The position numbers and the translations under genes are program-made. A stretch of 64,000 bases of DNA from Paulinella micropora (Eukaryota; Cercozoa; Imbricatea; Euglyphida): NCBI GenBank assembly GCA_009731375.1, contig BJOX01000026.1:791297-855296 (forward strand), in the 5' to 3' direction. Position 1 is the first letter of the stretch, and each line of letters opens with the position of its first letter. The notes beneath the pieces are model-generated. The model was not told the origin of the DNA. It worked only from the letters and a program-made list of their open reading frames with translations, and made no database searches. Shown here in pieces: positions 59,917 to 64,000 of this stretch.

Positions 59917-62900
59917 TCACTGCCTTCGTCGTCTGGCGCGGATTTCTTTGCCTGGTGGAGGACCACCAACAAAAGTCAGATCGAACTTTGACTGTTCGAG
60001 AATGTCCCAGATCTTATTAGGGATTCCGCCCAACGATAATTCAAAAGGGACATCAAGCACTCCTCTTGGCAGTGTCTGAATGGTCCACGCAGTGTAATCC
60101 TTGTCTCTGGGAGTAATTGTATCATCCCATGTCTCGAGACTTTTTGCGTCTTTATATACTGGCAGATAATGTCTTGCCTTTGGATCCTCAACCGGGTCCA
60201 TACTTCTCCAGAACTGGAGTATCGGTTGTACTATCTTTGCGGCTGATGATATTTTGAGTGTCCGTGTGACACGCATCTGTCGTGGGACCGCCACGACCCG
60301 CATCAAGTATAAGTCTGAGAGAGTGTCATCAGCGACATGTTGTTCCGCTGGTCTCATCAGATAGAAAACATTTTTCACCCATGCGATGGTTGCTATCGCA
60401 TCGCCTTCCTTCCATCGCTCATGGACAATCTCAACGTTGCCCGCGTTTGGGTCAGTGTCCGTCCCCTCCTCCTCCTGGTGGACGTCCTTTGATCTCATCG
60501 ACCTCATCGCCTTCCTCGGTTGGTCGTTGATAAGATCATTCCGCGCTCTCCTTAGCTGCGCCTCTGTGATCTTCTCCTTCTTTCCGCTATGCTCTCGCGG
60601 AGACTTGGACTGAGTCCCCACCGCGCTTATGCGGTCAGTCTTCTCCTTGCTGTCCACCTCACTCTCCTCCTTCTCAGCTATCGGTGCCCGATAAGCATCG
60701 TCTTGGTCTATGCCAGCCTCCTTGTGGATGGGCGGCACCTCTTTGAAATCATCCTTCATCCGTTTTAACGCCTCCTCAACGGATTCATCTTCCAGTAAGA
60801 AGGGATCATACTTAATCAGCCTTCTTACATTCACAATTTGCACCTTCCCTCTACCCCTGATCTTGTAATTCAGAGGTCCCGTCTGTTCCATAATCTGATA
60901 AGGTCCTTTCCAGTGAGTGAACAGCTTAGAGCTGACTCCCTTCGGGACTTGAGGATGGTACAATAGTACAATATCCCCGACCTGGAACTTGATCTGATCC
61001 AAGTGCGCTTGTCGCACCCCTTCAGCATCAGTCTTTCGGCGCTCCGCCTCTCTATGCGCCCTGACTATTTGTTCCGCCTCCATCTTCACTCTAAGTCTCA
61101 TCCCAAACAACTCATCCGCATCCGCCCAAGTGTCTTTTGGGTGAAGGAGCGAAGTCGGGATATCAGGCTCACGCCCATATACTAACTGATATGGCGAGAT
61201 TGAGCTCTTCGAGCCTCCTAACGCCGTAGAGGGTAGACAGTTCATTGCAAACGCAAATGATGGTGCTGCCTCGACCCATGCTCTTTGATTCTCCTTCTTC
61301 GTGCAATACATCTTTAGCGAGGCTTTGAGGGGTCTGTGTACCCGCTCGATTTTCCCATTTGCTCGCGGGTTATAGGCAGTAACATATTGCCATTTCATCC
61401 CGTAATACTTAGATAGTTTGTCGATGACCTCGTTATTAAAGTCCGAGCCTCGATCAGAACATATCTTTCTTGGTACTCCGATCTGTGAGATGATCCTATC
61501 GATCAGCGCCTCGGCCGTCGTCTTGCCGGTAACGTCTTTGACAGGGATGATCCACACATAGTTGGTGGCTCTGTCAATAGCCGTAAGGAGGTATTTGTAA
61601 CCATCCTTCGATTCTGGGAAAGGTCCCACATGATCAATGTGTATAAACTCAAACATCCCCGCATGAAGAGGAAATTCGCCAATCAGGCCGAAATTTGCCT
61701 TCAGTGGTGTTTTGTTTATCTTGCACGGGATGCATGCATCCACCGCCTGATCTATCTCCTCCTTCATCTTCTTCCACCAGAATCGCCTCGCTACGAACAT
61801 ATGAGTTCGTTGTCGACCCGGATGCGCCAAAAGTGGGCAATTGTGGGCTGCGACAAATATAAATCGTCTCAGACTCTCCGGTACCCAAAGGGTCCATTTG
61901 TCCGGCTGTGACGCATAGCGACCGTGAAGGCCCTTGTACCACAGTAGACCATCTCTCCATCCCATCTCCTTCATCTGATCTTTGATCGCTTTCGTCATCC
62001 GTAGCTCATCCGGGTTCTGATATAACTGTATCAGTTCTTTAAACTCCGGATCTTGAGCCTGTTGTTGCCTCCATGCGGTAGGCGAGGCTATATGGATAGT
62101 ACCATCTTCTAGCCGTACCCCGATTCTTTCCGGGTCATCGTCTAGGTCACTTCTCCGCTCTTGAGGAGGCTCCGCATAAACTTCCTGCGTCTCCTCTTCC
62201 TCTCTTATGTTCGCCTTCGCATTCTCATATACCTCATAGGACCACTCAGCGTCCTCCTGGGTATGTAGCTCACAACATATCCCGTGATCCGGGCCTTGTG
62301 GACTGTACCGTAGACCTGTGCGGTCATATCGGACTCCACTCGCCATCTCCATCGCCTCAATGTGGCTGACCTCATACACCTTGTCAGTGGACAAGTCTTC
62401 CATCTCCACCGTGGACACCAACGCCGATACTTCTGAGTTAAACTCTAGCCTAGAGAGGCTATCAGCGACCACATTTCGCTTTCCCGGTAGATGGACCATT
62501 GTAAAATCGAAACAAGACAAGAACGCTTGCCACCGCGCCAGCCGTCCCGTCTGTTCATGATTCATCAACCATAACAGGTTATGATGATCAGTTCTGACAG
62601 TAAATTGAGGTCCTCCCCACAAATACTCTCTGAGCCTCTTGAGGGCCCATACTACCGCCAACGCCTCTCTTTGCCTTGTGCAATAGTTTCTCTCCGCCGC
62701 ACACAACTTCCTACTAATAAACATGATTGGGCGTAATTTCTTCTCCTCATCCTCTTGTTGTAATACAGCCCCAATCGCAAACTTAGATGCGTCTGTATCG
62801 ACTACGAATTGTTTCGTAAAGTCGGGCATCGTTAACACCAGTCCTCCGTCTTTCGGGTCTTTGTAAATGAGATCTTTGAGCGCATGAAACGCTTGCAAAG

Positions 62901-64000
62901 CCTCTTCGTCCCACTTCTCAAAGTCTCCAAAATCTATCATTTTCTCCACTTTAGCCCGTGTTGCACCCCAATCGGGTATAAACTGGCTATAGTATTGCGC
63001 CATCGCAAGGAATGAGTGCAATTCAGTGCGGTTCTTCGGTATCGGTCGATTCATAATCTCCTCCCTCTTCTCTTTGGATATCGAGACTCGATTATGGGAG
63101 ATCTCGTACCCTAAGTATGTCACACTCGTCTTGGCAAGTTGACACTTCTTTAGATTGCACTTCAGGCCAAAAGCTCCGATGCGCCTGAATATATCGGACA
63201 AATGATCGATATGCTCCTCCATTGTGTTAGAGTATACGATAATGTCATCGATATAGCAAAATGCATATTCTCCCGCCTTCTGTCCCCGCCTTCTCATAAA
63301 GCCACCGTCAGACAAATCATCGTACTGACTGCTCAACATCTTCTGCATCGCCTTCTGGAAAAGTCCTGGGGCTTGCTTGAGGCCCATCGGAAGCACTTTC
63401 CATTGGTATATTTCCATACCCACCACAAACGCCGTCAGCCATCTGGACTTTTCCTCCAGTGGTATCTGCCAGAAGCCATTCTTAAGGTCAATGACCGAAT
63501 AGAATTTTGCATTCCGCAGTACTCTCCTTCCTTCTTCTAATGTCGGGAGAGGATTTCTCTCTTCCTCCAGCACCTTGTTAACACGAGCATAGTTAACTGT
63601 CAGGCGCCATTCTCCTCCTGGCTTCGGCACTATTCTCGGTTGTGAGACTATTGGAGATGTTGATCTCTCAATAAAGTCCTCATTGAGCAGCTGTCTTGCT
63701 AGCTCCTCCGCTATCTTCGCCTCATGTATACTCAAATTCGCCCTTCGTGGTGCCGGTGACGGCTCCGCACCCGGTATTTTGTAAATAACCGCAGTGAAAT
63801 CTTCAGGCTTGACACCACCTGCATGTGGAGGGTCAAAAATTTCCTTGTTCGCCTCTAATTTGGCTTTTAAAAGCTCCTTCTCCTTCTCCGTGCCTACTCC
63901 TTCTTCCAATATTTTCCGCGCCGCCTCTTGAAAATCTTCATCAGACATCTGCTTATGCTGCTTGAGGGGTTCTCTGTCCTCCTCCAAGCCTAAGTCCTCT
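59917..64000 (-). CDS. pol: Ty3/gypsy pol, intact to the window edge (copy 2)
   Basis: One open frame of about 1,360 codons running off the right edge. Counting from 63987: RT about 95-290 with the intact catalytic FCYIDD (245-248); RNase H about 390-512; integrase zinc ligands H715, H722, C752, C755; catalytic D785, D845, E881 (the last two 35 residues apart, DD35E); a KGPYQI segment; basic end ARRRRQ. It differs from copy 1 by only a handful of residues, so the elements are young. Protease and gag lie beyond the window. Confidence 0.95.
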   Translation of the reverse strand, partial: EDLGLEEDREPLKQHKQMSDEDFQEAARKILEEGVGTEKEKELLKAKLEANKEIFDPPHAGGVKPEDFTAVIYKIPGAEPSPAPRRANLSIHEAKIAEELARQLLNEDFIERSTSPIVSQPRIVPKPGGEWRLTVNYARVNKVLEEERNPLPTLEEGRRVLRNAKFYSVIDLKNGFWQIPLEEKSRWLTAFVVGMEIYQWKVLPMGLKQAPGLFQKAMQKMLSSQYDDLSDGGFMRRRGQKAGEYAFCYIDDIIVYSNTMEEHIDHLSDIFRRIGAFGLKCNLKKCQLAKTSVTYLGYEISHNRVSISKEKREEIMNRPIPKNRTELHSFLAMAQYYSQFIPDWGATRAKVEKMIDFGDFEKWDEEALQAFHALKDLIYKDPKDGGLVLTMPDFTKQFVVDTDASKFAIGAVLQQEDEEKKLRPIMFISRKLCAAERNYCTRQREALAVVWALKRLREYLWGGPQFTVRTDHHNLLWLMNHEQTGRLARWQAFLSCFDFTMVHLPGKRNVVADSLSRLEFNSEVSALVSTVEMEDLSTDKVYEVSHIEAMEMASGVRYDRTGLRYSPQGPDHGICCELHTQEDAEWSYEVYENAKANIREEEETQEVYAEPPQERRSDLDDDPERIGVRLEDGTIHIASPTAWRQQQAQDPEFKELIQLYQNPDELRMTKAIKDQMKEMGWRDGLLWYKGLHGRYASQPDKWTLWVPESLRRFIFVAAHNCPLLAHPGRQRTHMFVARRFWWKKMKEEIDQAVDACIPCKINKTPLKANFGLIGEFPLHAGMFEFIHIDHVGPFPESKDGYKYLLTAIDRATNYVWIIPVKDVTGKTTAEALIDRIISQIGVPRKICSDRGSDFNNEVIDKLSKYYGMKWQYVTAYNPRANGKIERVHRPLKASLKMYCTKKENQRAWVEAAPSFAFAMNCLPSTALGGSKSSISPYQLVYGREPDIPTSLLHPKDTWADADELFGMRLRVKMEAEQIVRAHREAERRKTDAEGVRQAHLDQIKFQVGDIVLLYHPQVPKGVSSKLFTHWKGPYQIMEQTGPLNYKIRGRGKVQIVNVRRLIKYDPFLLEDESVEEALKRMKDDFKEVPPIHKEAGIDQDDAYRAPIAEKEESEVDSKEKTDRISAVGTQSKSPREHSGKKEKITEAQLRRARNDLINDQPRKAMRSMRSKDVHQEEEGTDTDPNAGNVEIVHERWKEGDAIATIAWVKNVFYLMRPAEQHVADDTLSDLYLMRVVAVPRQMRVTRTLKISSAAKIVQPILQFWRSMDPVEDPKARHYLPVYKDAKSLETWDDTITPRDKDYTAWTIQTLPRGVLDVPFELSLGGIPNKIWDILEQSKFDLTFVGGPPPGKEIRARRRRQ

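Overview
The window is eukaryotic nuclear DNA. Coding sequence is cut into very small exons with GT-AG boundaries. The introns are almost entirely microsatellite: GATA/TATC, GGTA, CATA/TATG, TTTC, CTC, GAA and CTA arrays. Several families of short mobile elements and one Ty3/gypsy-type LTR retrotransposon are also present. Nothing prokaryotic or organellar was seen. A repeat-rich protist or alga would fit, but the sequence gives no secure taxonomic marker. Eleven N-runs break the assembly, several of them beside poly-G/C tracts.

Layout. (1) About 0.4-29.2 kb, minus strand: exon-sized islands with acceptor and donor dinucleotides. Their reading phases join consistently over ten consecutive exons at the 5' end and three at the 3' end. 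They suggest one unrecognised, Cys-containing membrane or secreted protein with a hydrophobic segment near each end and several N-glycosylation sequons; the middle exons are not fully resolved. (2) About 29.8-31.0 kb: about 1.2 kb of non-repetitive DNA without a convincing gene. (3) About 31.6-46.3 kb, plus strand: further small exons leading into a gene that runs to a stop at 46340. Its 3' exons encode a MOB (Mps one binder) domain with a C-x4-C and H-x4-H zinc site and the signature RLFRVYAH. Its 5' exons encode a charged coiled coil, a Q/A run, a PPPGPPP-type proline-rich segment and an acidic stretch. (4) About 46.3-48.45 kb: exon debris, a 100-bp hairpin and a decayed acidic ORF cut by an LTR. 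(5) 48.45-64.0 kb, minus strand: two LTR retrotransposon copies in tandem sharing one LTR. Copy 1 has gag and a broken pol. Copy 2 has an intact pol up to the window edge.

Mobile elements: two related TA-flanked inverted-repeat families (A: four copies, B: two); a 353-bp dispersed repeat with a constant end and variable truncation at the other (seven copies); one tRNA-derived SINE; and several inverted-repeat elements.

The most unusual property is that exons, usually with one splice site attached, have been copied many times inside the microsatellites. The array motif often continues the donor sequence itself (for example AG|GTATGTATG, AG|GTATCTATC). One 30-nt exon is present as three exact, frame-preserving copies.
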